Shown: in pieces, positions 22,201-33,686 of the stretch | Position numbering within the stretch: position 1 is the stretch's first letter | Layout: each line of letters starts with the position of its first letter | Source: Symbiodinium natans | Lineage: Eukaryota; Sar; Dinophyceae; Suessiales; Symbiodiniaceae | Length of the DNA: 64,000 bases | Assembly: GCA_905221605.1 (NCBI GenBank) | Contig: CAJNDS010000379.1 | Location: forward strand, 74,501-138,500 | Direction: 5' to 3' | Made by a program: the position numbers and the translations under genes | The notes under the pieces: model-generated | Database searches by the model: none | Seen by the model: only the letters and a program-made list of their open reading frames with translations | What the model was told of the DNA's origin: nothing

Positions 22201-22658
22201 GCCGCCTGTGCCTGTGCCGGCTGCGCTGCTGCAACTGCAACCCTTTGTCGCTCATCATCATCGTCTGATGATAATATTTCCAACCCACCATCCAGCGCCT
22301 GTACCACCTGAGTCTGTCGTGGCTCCACCAGCAAGGGCCTGTCACCGTCACCGGAATCATCGTGAATTTCGAATGACAATGGTGGCAGCCGAAAACCCAA
22401 CGCCGTGCACATAGATTGAAGGTGTCTCAAGCTTATGAAGTTTCCATGCACGCCAGGACCTTGCAAGCGGGGCACAGCATTCAGTGCATTGGCAATCCGA
22501 TCATTGGCAGCCTTCGCGGATAGCCCTTGCTCACGCAGCAAGTTTCTTACGCAGCTAACAACTGCATCTCTGCCTATTCCGGTCTGGCCATTGCTGAATG
22601 TCACCACACCGGTAGCCAGCAAGGTTGCGAGCGCTCTCTGAGCAAGCAGCGACGACAT
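19264..22658 (-). CDS. Large hypothetical protein, N-terminal exons with RG-rich end
   Basis: Exon 1 runs from ATG 22658 to 21515 (donor GTAAGA). Next come 21271-21140, 21031-19990, 19763-19699 and 19492-19264 (TAG). Introns 21032-21139 (GT-AG), 19764-19989 (GT-AG) and 19493-19698 (GA-AG) keep phase. The first junction is out of phase by one base with the visible sites, so a splice site is misread or a base is missing. Exon 1 has a small helical N-terminal part, an acidic SSDDDDE stretch, an Ala/Gln/Pro run and a coiled-coil-like Lys-rich segment. The 21.0-kb exon has FADTTDAGTDQSARRK and, further on, a Cys/His-x3-His stretch (NCILHQFH) and GRWG, then a KAKAKGQPKGKAKAKARG tract. The last exon is RG-rich. 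From memory this is a dinoflagellate-expanded family; a transposase origin is conceivable but unproven. Confidence 0.6.
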
Positions 22659-23336
22659 TGCGTTCAAGCAGCAAGCAACAACAATTAATACATTGTTACA
22701 GTTACAGTTACAGTTCCACTGGGCTGGGTGTGGTTTACGCCTAGTGTAGTGGAGGGTTCAGCGGCTAGCCTTGCCTATACCTAACTTTCCTACCAGTCTA
22801 TCGTTGTCCGTTGTCAGTACCAGTACAAGAACTTAAGAACTCATCAATCGAGCGGTGACTGGTGACCAACAATGACCAACGCTTTCTTGGGCAACAACAT
22901 TGCGGCATTTGTCATCTTGCCAGCACATTGCGGCATTGGCTCGGCTCACGTTACACATTCACGTCTTTCATGTTGGCTGCCATCATCATGTTACCAAAGA
23001 CTCAGAAGGTGGGCCAACAAGCCAACACGGGCCACCGCACAAACACAATCATTGTATCAGCAATCATTCATGTTGCCGCTGCCAACAAACCAAATTGAAA
23101 CACAATCACAAACGCCAATCCCACGACTTCCAACAAGCAAACAACAATACGCACGGTCTACGAGTCTACGGCCGTACGGCTCCTGTGCTCACAGCTCATG
23201 TCGATAAGCATCAATCACGCAACTCACACAACCTCAGTCACAATCTCCAGCAACCAGCAACCAACACGAAACAACGACGCGCTGTCTGTGACCTATAGGC
23301 TATAGGATCCGGAGACTGCAAGCAAGCAACAAGACG
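22659..23336. other. Intergenic, no gene seen
   Basis: 5' flank of the large gene (GTTACAGTTACAGTTACAG near 22694) then CAA-rich sequence. It marks the end of the gene-rich block. Nothing is supported on either strand. Confidence 0.4.
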
Positions 23337-23400
23337 CACGGCCTACGGCCCCTACGGCCTACGGCCCTACGGCCCTACGGCCCTACGGCCCTACGGCTCC
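23337..23400. repeat. CCTACGGCC microsatellite
   Basis: Eight or so CTACGGCC/CCTACGGCC units in a row; isolated similar units occur near 23160. Confidence 0.85.
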
Positions 23401-23420
23401 TGTGCTCACGGCTCACAACT

Positions 23421-23540
23421 CATGTCGACAATCATCACTCACACAACCTCCAGCAATCAAGACATGTCAACAATCATCACTCACACAACCTCCAGCAACC
23501 AAGACATGTCAACAATCATCACTCACACAGCCTCCAGCAG
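23421..23540. repeat. 42-bp tandem triplicate
   Basis: Units begin at 23421, 23463 and 23505 with CATGTCRACAATCATCACTC; they differ at only a few positions, implying recent duplication. Confidence 0.85.
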
Positions 23541-24214
23541 TTAATTTATGGCTTAGGGTTTCGGGTTTAGGGTTTAGGGCGGGTGTATATTTAGGGAATA
23601 GACCAGGGTTCTGTGTCTTCTGGGCTCGGGCTCGGGTATTTTGGAGGGGTTGGCGCTCCTGGTCCCCAACGGTCAGCGCAGCGGCACGTGGCGTCGAGCA
23701 ATCGTGGCGGTAGCGATCAAAAATCATGAACGTAGTGGTGATTGACATGTTGTTTGTTTCCGTCACGTGTTGTTGCCCTTGTTTCTGATAGTGGTATACT
23801 ACTCCCCCCCCCTGTGTTTTCCATGTTGTATCAGTGTTGGTAGCCTCCAAAACACTCACAACCCCACGACCCAAGATGGTAGCCCATGTATACAACTATG
23901 TTTTTTCTCGTAAGGCTATCATGCAACCTTCCTCAGAAATTGTCTTTCCATTGAATAACGCCCAAAAAATCCCAAACCCTATCTTCATATCACTTCTGGA
24001 ATCCTCTCCATTGAATCAAACGCCTACAAAAAAAAAACAAGCCCTGTCTACATAGTACTCCGGAAACCCCGGCCCTTATTATGGAACCAGTTGCCAGAAA
24101 CCCCTATCCTCATATGGAACCAGCTGTCGCGGACATCTTGGAATCAGCATAATGCCCGCGCTGTCGGGTTTATAGACAACCATGGGAGTGGATTTATTAA
24201 ATGGTCTCCGAAGC
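23541..24214. other. No gene seen
   Basis: Starts with a short GGTTTAGGG tract (23547-23580), then unique sequence with a C8 run at 23803. Short open frames here have no protein-like features. Confidence 0.35.
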
Positions 24215-25850
24215 GACAGGGGTTGGGAGGGTGTCACGCGCTTGGGTCCGTGGTCTCCCATGGTCTCCGCTCATGAGCGAAATGGTCCGGGTCCGTGAGC
24301 ACGGTCTCCGATCATGAGCGACCGAGGTTGGGAGTCTGGTCTCCGATCATGAGTGCAGTGGGCTGGGTGGGTGTCACGCGGCTCGGGTCCGCGGTCTCGC
24401 ATGGTCTCCGATCATAAGGGTTGTGAGCGCACTGGGGCCGGGTGGGTGTCACGCGGTTCGGGTCCGTGTTCCCCCACGGTCTCCAATCATGAGCGACAAG
24501 GGTTGGGAAGGTGTCACGGTTGAGTCCCTGGTCTTCCATGGTCTCCGGTCATGAGCAAATGGGGCTGGGAGGGTGTCACGCGGTTCGGGTCCGCAGTTTC
24601 CCATGGACTCCGGTGAGCAACAAGCTTGGGAGGGTGTCACGCGCTGGGTGCATGGTCTCCCAGATTCTCGGATCTTGGGGCTGGGCGGGTGTCGCGCGAT
24701 CCGGCTCCGTGGTCTCCCATGATCTCCGCTCGTGAGCGACAGGGGTTGAGAGGGTGTCACGCGCTTGGATTCGTGGTCTCACATGGTCTCCTATCATTAG
24801 CGCAATGGGGCCGGACGGGTGTCACGCTGTTCGGGTCCGTGGTGAGTGGCAGGGGTTCGAGGGTGTCACGCGCTTGATGGTCTCCCATAAATCATCTGGG
24901 GGGTGTCGCGCGCTTGTCCATGGTCTCCCATGGTCTCTGAGCACGATGGGCGGGTGTCACGCTGTCCAGTTTCGTGGTCTGTCACGGCGTCCGACCATGA
25001 GCGACAGGGGTTGAGAGGGTGTCACGCGCTTGGGTTCGTGGTCTCCGATCATGAGCGCAATGGGGCCGGGCGGGTGTCACGCGGTTCGGGTCCGTGGTGA
25101 GCTACAGGCATTGGGAGGGTGTTCACGCGCTTGGGGTCTCCGATCATGGGCTGGCGGGTGTCACGCGGTCCGGGTCCGTGGTCTCCGTGATCTCCGATCA
25201 TGAGCGACAGGGGTTGAGAGGGTGTCGCACGCTTGGATTTGTGGTCTCCCATATAATCTCCGACCATGAGCGCAATGGGGCCGGGCACGCGGTTAGCTAC
25301 AGGCGTGGGGAGGGTGTTCACGCGCTTGGGTCTCCGATCATTGGCTGGCGGGTGCCACGCGGTCCGGGTCCGTGGTCTCCCGTAATCTCCGATCATGAGC
25401 GACGCAGCGACGGGGGTTGAGAGGGTGTCGCACGCTTGGATTCGTGGTCTCCCATGGTCTCGGACCATGAGCGCAATGGAGCCGGCGGGTGTCACGCGGT
25501 TCGGGTCCGTGGTGAGCTACAGCTACAGGCGCTGGGAGGGTGTTCATGCGCTTGGGTCCGTGGTCTCCCACGGTCTCCGATCATGGGCTGGCGGGTGTCA
25601 CGCGGTCCGGTCGGTGGTCTCCCATGATCTCCGATCATGATGAGAGGGTGTCACACGCTTGGATTCGTGGTCTCCCATGGTCTCCGACCATGAGCGCTAT
25701 GGGGCCGGGCGGGTGTCACGCGATTCGGGTCCGTGGCGAGCGACAGGGTCCGTGGTCTCCGATGGTCTTTGATCACGAGTGAATGGGGTGTGACGTGGCA
25801 TGGTCTCCGATCATGAGCGACAGGGGTTGAGAGGGGCGGAGGCAGGGTGG
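24215..25850. repeat. Irregular minisatellite, 50-80 bp units
   Basis: About 25 units, each with GGTGTCACGCG, a Gly/Cys-like CGGGTCCGTGGTCTCC segment and CCGATCATGAGCG. Two subtypes alternate loosely: one with CGCTTGG plus GGGTTGAGAG, the other with CGGTTCGG plus GGGGCCGGGCGG. Unit spacing varies because of small deletions. Many open frames of 60-150 codons cross it on both strands; they are repeat artefacts. Confidence 0.85.
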
Positions 25851-28620
25851 ACCCAGAATCAGAAAGAACATGCTCAGACACATTTTTCAAAGCGGGCAAA
25901 TTGCATTCGCGCAGCTTGCTCCTTCCACAACCCGCAATCGACTTGAGTGAAAAGCTGATGTTTTGTCGTAAAGACAGAGGCTGCGTACAGAAGAAGCCTC
26001 TGTCCGAATGCATTTCTCGCCCGCGCTTTAATGCATTCAGCTGTTTTCGCCTTCTAAAAAGTGCACAAAGAGAGCACGGCGTTGCAAATGTGGAAAGCAA
26101 GACCAAGTGCTTCTTTAAGCCTGGCAAAATGCATTAGGGCAGCGCTTGGACAGCCACGTCTATTGGGTTGTCTTGTTCCATTACAGCATCAAAACAAGCA
26201 AACACAAAACAAAAAAGTCGGTTGGTGTTTTACGACCAACGTTTCCCCGACATGCATCTGAGCGCATTCCACATGCATTTTTCGTCGCCCGAAAAACGCA
26301 TTTGGCACTGGTTTCCTATCATGTTGCAATCTTGGGTTCTGCCGGCTCATGACTTCTTCGAAATTTGATGTCTTTCTGCGCATAAGAGCATCTATATATA
26401 GGATTTGAACGCGTTTAGAACCATAATCACCGTTTTGCAAAACTCCCGAAAAGGGGCCCAAAATCAGAAGCAACATGCCCAGATGCATTTTGCAAAGCAG
26501 GCAAAATGCATTCGCGCAGCTTGCTCCTTCCAAAACCACAATAAAAGACTCACTTGATAACTGACTTTTGTGTCAAAGACAGAGGCCCCGTACGGAAGAA
26601 ACCAAAGTCCGAATGCATTTTTCGCCCGTGCCCAAATGCATTCAGCTGTTTTCGCTTTGAAAAAGTGCAGAAAGAGCACGCGGCGTTGCACATGTGGAAA
26701 GCAAGACCAAATGCGTGTTTCAGGCCTGGCAAAATGCATTCGGCAGCGTCTGGTCATCCATGTCTATTGGGTTATCTTTGCTCCATTACAGCATGAAAAG
26801 CAAACGAAAACAAAACAAAAATGTAGGTTGGTGTTTTACGACCAACATCTACCCGACATGCATCTGAGCGCATTCCACATGCATTTTTCGTCGCCCGAAG
26901 AATGCATTTGGCACTGGTTTCCTATCATGTTTAGTCTTGGTTTCTGCTGGCTCATGACGTATTCGATTCTTCTGATGTGTTTTCTGTGCATAAAAGTAGC
27001 TATAGGAATTGAAAACGCGTTTAGAACAATGTTCGGCATCTTGCAGGAGTACCGAAACAGACCCAGAATCAGGAAGAACATGCTCAGGTGCATTTTTTAA
27101 GTGGGCAAAATGCATTCGCGCAGCTTGCTCCTTCCACAACCCACAATCGACTTGAGTTAAAAGCTGATCTTTTGTCGTAAAGACAGAGGCTGCGTACAGA
27201 AGAAGCCCCTGTCCGAATGCATTTCTCGCCGGCGCTTTAATGCATTCAGCTGCTTTCGCCTTCTAAAAAGTGCACAAAGAGTGCATGGCGTTGCAAATGT
27301 GGAAAGCAAGACCAAATGCTTCTTTAAGCCTGGCAAAATGCATTCGGGCAGCGCTTGGACAGCCACGTCTATTGAGTTGTCTTGTTCCATTACAGCATCA
27401 AAACAAGCAAACACAAAACAAAAAAGTCGGTTGGTGTTTTACAACCAACATTTCCCCGACATGCATCTGAGGGCATTCCGCATGCATTTTTCGTCGCCCG
27501 AAAAACGCATTTGGCACTGGTTTCCTATCATGTTGCAATCTTGGGTTCTGCCGGCTCATGACTTCTTCGAAATTTGATGTCTTTCTGCGCATAAGAACAT
27601 CTATATATAGGATTTGAACGCGTGTAGAACCATAATCACCGTTTTGCGAAACTCCCGAAAAGGGGCCCAAAATCAGAAGCAACATGCCCAGATGCATTTT
27701 GCAAAGCAGGCAAAATGCATTCGCGCAGCTTGCTCCTTCCAAAACCACAATAAAAGACTCACTTGATAACTGACTTTTGTGTCAAAGACAGAGGCCCCGT
27801 ACGGAAGAAACCAAAGTCCGAATGCATTTTTCGCCCGTGCTCAAATGCATTCAGCTGTTTTCGCTTTGAAAAAGTGCGAAAAGAGCACGCGGCCTTGCAC
27901 ATGTGGAAAGCAAGACCAAATGCGTGTTTCAGGCCTGGCAAAATGGATTCGGCAGCGTCTGGTCATCCATGTCTATTGGGTTATCTTTGCTCCATTACAG
28001 CATGAAAAGCAAACGAAAACAAAACAAAAATGTAGGTTGGTGTTTTACGACCAACATCTACCCGACATGCATGTCTAGGGCATTCCAAATGCATTTTTCG
28101 TCGCCCGAAGAATGCATTTGGCACTGGTTTCCTATCATGTTTAGTCTTGGTTTCTGCTGGCTCATGACGTATTCGATTCTTCTGATGTGTTTTCTGTGCA
28201 TAAAAGTAGCTATAGGAATTGAAAAACGCGTTTAGAACAATGTTCGGCATCTTGCAGGAGTACCGAAACAGACCCAGAATCAGGAAGAACATGCTCAGGT
28301 GCATTTTTTAAGTGGGCAAAATGCATTCGCGTAGCTTGCTCCTTCCACAACCGCAATAGAATTGAGTTAAGAGCTGATCCTTCGTCGTAAAGACAAGCTG
28401 CGTGCAGAAGAGACGAATAAGGAAACTGCGTTTTTCGCGCGTGCCTAAATGCACTCACCTGTTTTCGCCTTTGAAAAAGTACAGAAAGAGAGAGCATGGC
28501 GTTGCAAATGTAGAAAGCAAGACCAAATGCATTTTTCAGGCCTGGCAAAATGCATGTGGGCAGCGCTTGGACATCCATGTCAATCCCTCGTTTGGATTGG
28601 GAAAGGGTTGTTCCGACCGC
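25850..28620. repeat. ~604-bp satellite in 1.21-kb two-monomer higher-order repeat
   Basis: Monomers start near 25855 (A), 26455 (B), 27065 (A), 27665 (B) and 28275 (A, truncated). Landmarks: GAACATGCTCAG at 25866, 27076 and 28287 (spacing 1210 and 1211); AGGGGCCCA at 26452 and 27661 (spacing 1209). A and B monomers share the same plan (GCGCAGCTTGCTCCTTCC, AAAGACAGAGGC, many AATGCATT sites) but differ from each other more than A from A or B from B. It has no coding capacity beyond shadow frames. Confidence 0.9.
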
Positions 28621-28889
28621 CTCCATACTGAGCCCAGTTTTTTTGATTGTAAACTCGGCCTGCCGAGTTCTACGCGTCGCCTTATTGTTTCATGCCGCTT
28701 TCCCTTCATCTACAATCTTACTGTTTGGGGTCTTCGCCGGCATAATTTGCTTAAAGGGGTTTATAGGGGAGCTGGGCATCCTAGCCTCAAGTAGTCCGAG
28801 CAGGGATTGCGACGCGGAATGCCGGGTTCAAAGACCGCAACAACCTCTGCACCTCTCGATGTCGTGCTCGATTCAGAGAATTTAGCTGA
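28621..28889. other. Unique segment between satellite and telomere-like region
   Basis: About 270 bp without repeats, with one short open frame. I find no gene. The stretch CACCTCTCGATGTCG (28850-28865) recalls a conserved LSU rRNA helix but the surroundings do not. Confidence 0.3.
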
Positions 28890-30480
28890 GGGTTTAGGGT
28901 TCAGGGTCCAAACCCTAAACCCTTAAAATTTTAAACCCTAAGTTTAGAAAACAGGGGCTTAGGGAAATACTTTCCGGCCAACACTGTCGCCCCCCGCACC
29001 CGCCAAAAGATCAAGGAACTAGCGGCGGGACCCTTCTAAGGGACCTTAGGGGGTTCATTGGGGGTTCTTAAGGGGCGACCTAGGTATATAGGGACCATAT
29101 AAGGTATATTTAGGGGCTATATACAGGGGAATAAGACTAACGGTCCCTTCAACCCTTAACCCTAAACCCTAAACCCTAAAACCCCCTTAACAAGTGCCTG
29201 CATCTCGGCCAGTGCAATCTCGTGGGCGCTCGAGGACGGGTCGCCATCTGTGCGTTTGGCATCCGGTTCCACACTTCGAGTACCATAGTAGAATTAGTAG
29301 GGTTTAGGGTTTAGGGTTTAGGGTTTAGGGTTTAGGGTTTAGGGTTTAGGGTTTAGGGTTAGCCCCTGAAAACCCTAAACCCAAAAACCTAAACCCCACA
29401 ACCCCTACCATAGTCGAAATAGCCCTAAGACCATAAACATAAAAAAGCCTAAACCCTACAACCTCCTACGGTATCATAATTGAATTAGCCCTGAAACCCT
29501 ACCCGAACCCCAGACCCTATGGTACCATAGTCGAAATAGCCCTAACCTAAACCCCAAATCCCCAAACCCTAAATCCTAAACCCTACCTAACCCCCAAATC
29601 CCCGAACCCTAAACCCTAAATCCTAAACCCTAACTAAACCTAGGAAAATCCGGATGGGAGAGTTTTGAGGGTAGGGTTTAGGGTTTGTAGGGTTTAGGGG
29701 TTCTTGGGGTTAGGTTTGGTTTTGTGGGTTGTCCTAAGAATCCTCCACCTCTATATAGCAAGAGCCTGCCGGCAAGTAGGTTCAGGGTTCAGGGCTTTAG
29801 GGGTAAGCCCTCAATCTAGACCCTAAACCCTAAACCCTTTAGGCGGCTTACCGAAAGCTCGCGCTTGCCAAGCTGCCGTTGGGTCCGGGACGTTCGTTTT
29901 CTGTTGGCTTGGGCATGCGGATACCTTGCAGCGGTCTATACACTTGAGCCCCTTAGGTTCTTTTAGGGTTTAGGGTTCAGGGTTCAGGGTTTAGGTTTTA
30001 GAAACCCAAAACCCTAACCCCCAATTTCGGGTGGGGGGGGGGAGCTGCCTCCAGACCTCACATGGTCCCTTAGTATGGGCCTTCAAAAGGGTTCCTAAAC
30101 CCTAAACCCTAACCCCTAAACCCTAACACTAAACACATCAGAGCCCTTTAAGGAGGTTAGGGACCATATTAAGGCCCATGAAACTACCCTCATTGGCTAT
30201 GGGCTCTGCCAAACTCCAACACGACACGGCATCCTAAGGTTAGGGGTTTAGGGAGTTTAGGGTTTAGGGTTTGGGGTTTGGGGTTTGGGGTTTGGGCTTG
30301 GGGGGGGTTGCAGGTTTAGTGGGTTTTGGGCTGCTTAGGGGATTTAGGGATCTAGAGGTTTAGGGGTTTAAGCGTGTTCAAGGGAGATGAAAGAATGAAA
30401 GAACAGGGTTCGAGGCTTTTCGGCACCCGCACGTCTTGAACCCTAAACCCTAACCCTAAGCCCTAAACCCTAAACCCCCC
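28890..30480. repeat. Mosaic of telomere-like heptamer tracts, both orientations
   Basis: TTTAGGG tracts (best 29298-29358, about nine perfect units; 29670-29700; 30230-30300) and CCCTAAA tracts (29155-29180, 29570-29640, 30430-30475) separated by 50-300 bp of other sequence. 30050-30195 is a foldback of ATGGTCCCTTAGTATGGGCC with its inverted partner, the centre being occupied by CCCTAAA units. Confidence 0.85.
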
Positions 30481-30678
30481 CCCCCAAAAAAAAAAAAAAA
30501 ACAGTAGAATGGCTTCTCGCTGGTTGTGACGGATTTCCTATGAAGTTAAGATGCATGGGCGGTTACAACATGTTATACAAGGGCAGGCTCGGGTGCAACC
30601 CAAACCCAGGGTTTAGGGGTTAGAGTTTAGGGTGACTCAAGACTACTCCAGGAATGAAAAAAAGGGGTACAAGGGAGC

Positions 30679-30888
30679 CTAAGCCCTGGCGTTCTTGTCG
30701 CCGGAAATCTTTCGGTGCGCCCACATCTTCGCGCTCATGTAGATTCCGCAATATGGACACATGTAGTACACGTTCATGAAGTACTCCCCGAGCCGCTCGT
30801 CCCCTCCCATCATGTCGTCGTGCTCTGCCTCTTTCTGCATCTCGGGATCACTACCAGAAGCCTGTTTCAGGAGACGCATCGCGCGCAA
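30679..30888 (-). CDS. Possible small protein or exon with CPYC finger-like motif
   Basis: A minus-strand frame of about 70 codons. The last part reads YYMCPYCGIYMSAKMWAHRK: a CxxC followed twelve residues later by His, half of a C2H2-like knuckle, and the upstream part is acidic and Met-rich (MQKEAEHDDMMGGDERLGEYF). It has normal amino-acid balance, unlike the surrounding repeat-derived frames. The start is uncertain (ATG near 30876, or an acceptor upstream; an in-frame TAA lies just before). The second His is missing, so zinc binding is doubtful. It may be a leftover exon of a dead gene. Confidence 0.35.
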   Translation of the reverse strand: MRAMRLLKQASGSDPEMQKEAEHDDMMGGDERLGEYFMNVYYMCPYCGIYMSAKMWAHRKISGDKNARA

Positions 30889-31726
30889 CTTCAGCAACAA
30901 CGGCCCGTATTATCAGACTAACCCATAGAAATGGGAATAAGGGCCCACTCGGGGTCCTGAAAACCTCGACAAAACCCTGAACGTCAGAGTAACCCTGAAC
31001 CCTAAACCCTTAAGCTTCGGCCGCAGCGCCGGAGGGCGCGATCTGAGCTCACCCCGGCCCAACGTGCCTACGACTTTGAGCCAAGCTATACAGGGTGCTC
31101 GTGCTGGGTTTAGGGTTTAGGGTTTGGGGTTTGGGAAGTTTAGGGGTTAGGGTTTAGGGTTCATGCGTAGTCAAAAAGTGTGGGGATAGACTCTAGGCTC
31201 ACAGTAGCATATAGACATAGATCTTTTTAGAAGGTATATGACGCCCATGAAGCTGCAGATGCTCCTGTCCTGAAGGCCACCACCACTACAAAGTCGACGC
31301 TGACGAGGATGTTACCAAGACAGTGCCGCATGCAACAGCGAGGCATTAGACGATGCCAACACTACGGCAGACGACTACGGCGTTTCTTCAACGTGAACCC
31401 TAAGCCCTCGCAGGAAAACCCTATACCTAAACACCTGAACATGCTATTCTTGAGGGTAGTGGCTCAGGGTCGTGATTCTTGGAGGGGTGTGGAGTTTACC
31501 TTGGAGTAACCTGTAGGGCTTCTCCAGATGATGGTTGGTTTGGGGATTCCTATTCCAATGCGGAGCCGAATCCTTCGGATACCCAAAAGGGGTCCATAAT
31601 GTGGCGACATGCAGAGGAGCCATCTTTTAAAACCGGAAACATACCCAACAATCGAAAGCAGTTTCACCTTCAGGGTCTGTATGTAGTACGTGCTCCACGT
31701 GTCTTAGTCTTAAACCCTACACTGAA

Positions 31727-31753
31727 GACCGGCCCCACGGCACGGGGCCGGTC
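31727..31753. other. Perfect 10-bp-arm hairpin
   Basis: GACCGGCCCC, 7-nt loop ACGGCAC, GGGGCCGGTC. The following 80 bp repeat ACCGGAAGG motifs. It does not resemble a bacterial terminator in this context. Confidence 0.7.
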
Positions 31754-33530
31754 GCAGTAGGCAGACCGGAAGGCGCCTGCGGACCGTAGGCGAAGGCCGG
31801 AAGGTGAGCCTTAGGTCCTGGACCGGAAGGTCCACGTGGCAATCGCAAAGGCAACTCCCAATCTGTATAACGATAGCCCTAAACAGGGCCTTTGCCCTGA
31901 GGACGCTTGCCATCCTTACGAAATTAAGGGGCTGGAATCCAAGAACCCAAAATTGAGGGCTTGGGACCGAAAAACTAAGGGCTTGGGCTTTAAGATTAAG
32001 GATTTGAGACATACAAGTAAGGGTCGAAGCTCAAAAAATTTGGACCCTAAATTAAGGGTTTGGGACCGAAAATTGAGGGTTTGGGCTTTAAGGAAGCTTA
32101 AAAATTAGGGCTTGGGACAGTGATCACTCCGAAAACCAAGGGCTTCATCCCGCCACAAACTTCCCCACCACCGGGTCTCTCCCGAAAGGGGCCGTGAGGA
32201 GATCCCCCGCACGGCCACAAAATTCCCAAATGTCCACCAGGGCGTGTAAGGGGCCTCCGCGTGAGGCCGTCCCCGCAAGGGGCCTCCGTCCCCACGGGGG
32301 CAGGGCGTCCCCACCAGGGCGCGTAAGGGGTCCGAAAGGGGCCTCCACATACAGGCTTTTCTGTGAGGAGATTCCCGCATGGCCCAAGATGCCAAAAACA
32401 TAAAGGCCTCCCAGAACCATCCATTTCAATACTAAAAAAAACCTATTTTTTGAGGGCTCGGGGCATCCCCACCGGTCTCACCAGGGCATTCCCACAAGGG
32501 CAGTCCCAACAGGGCCACCAGGGCGTTCTTTCCAAAACCAAGTGAAGAAGCCATGTGCTCCCCCCCTTGCTAGGGGGTGGGGAGGTAGAAAACCCTAAGC
32601 CCGGAAAAGGGTTTGTGATTTGGGTTGGGAGGGTGGGAATTCAGCTCATGCGCCGACCCGTTTCGACCCCCTTCCACTTTATGGGGAGGCCTAGGCGCAC
32701 TCGCATGGCAAACCCTAAACCCTAAACCCCAAACCCCAAACCCTAAACCCTAAACCCGAAACCCTAAACCCTTTCACATGGGGGCTGTGGGCTTTCGAAG
32801 TTGACCCTGAACTGCGTCGTGTCATGGTGTCATGGTCTGGCTGGCGATTTGGGGTCGGCCCAGGTTTAGGGTTTAGGGTTTAGGGTTTAGGGTTTAGGGT
32901 TTTAGGGTGTTGGGTTTAGGGTTTGGGGCTTGGGGTTTAGGGTTTAGAGCCTAGAGCTACAGGGCTCCGGGTTCAGTGCTAGGATCCAGGGGTTAGGGTG
33001 TGGTCACCCTAAACCCTAAACACCCGGCCCAGGAGTCAGGGCCTAGGGCATAACATACCTATGCATATATAATGTACTTTATTTATTTAGGGTTTAGGGT
33101 TTAGGGTTCAGAGTTCAGGGTTCAGCGGTCAGGGTTGCGGGTCTTGAGTTGAGGGCGAAAATCACCGACAACAGCTGTCTACTTCCCGCAAACCCTCCTA
33201 GCCGCATAAAAGGAGGCCACCTGGACGGCAGCAGCCTATCTGATGCCTACGGTTTAGGGTTTAGGGTTTAGGGTTTGGGGGGGCACTTAGTAAGTAGGGA
33301 TATAAGTACCCTACTTGGGGTTCAGGGCTTAGGGTTTATGGTTTAGGGTTGGGGATATAAGTGTAGTTACCGTAATAACTATAACCCCACTTCCTAAGTC
33401 CCCTGATCCTTTAAGTAAACTTCCTGTGTAGGCTCCAGTTCCCGGAGCAGACTAGGAATCACGAGGTTAGGGTCTAGGGTTTAGGGTTTAATTAGGGTTT
33501 AGGGTTAGGGTTTAGGGTTTAGGGTTTAGG

Positions 33531-33686
33531 GTTGAGAGTTTCGGGATTGGGGCTTGGGGTTTAGGGTTTGGGGTTTGGGGCTTGGGATTTTGAGGTTTAG
33601 GGTTTAGGGTTGAGAGTTTCGGGATTGGGGCTTGGGGTTTAGGGTTTGGGGTTTGGGGCTTGGGATTTTGAGGTTTAGGCCTCAGG
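33531..33686. repeat. 78-bp tandem duplication
   Basis: Units 33531-33608 and 33609-33686, starting GTTGAGAGTTTCGGGATTGG, look identical through TTTTGAGGTTTAGG. The recent duplication lies inside a TTTAGGG/TTTGGGG tract. Confidence 0.85.

Noticed and set aside
24091-25571. Frames of 60-148 codons over the minisatellite
   Set aside because: They occur on both strands in all frames and follow the repeat units.
26550-28626. Frames of 80-176 codons over the 604-bp satellite
   Set aside because: Present once per monomer in overlapping frames on both strands with frameshifts between copies; a repeat by-product.
28740-28890. Possible rRNA or organellar fragment (CACCTCTCGATGTCG)
   Set aside because: Only about 15 bases recall a conserved LSU helix; the flanks do not continue the match.
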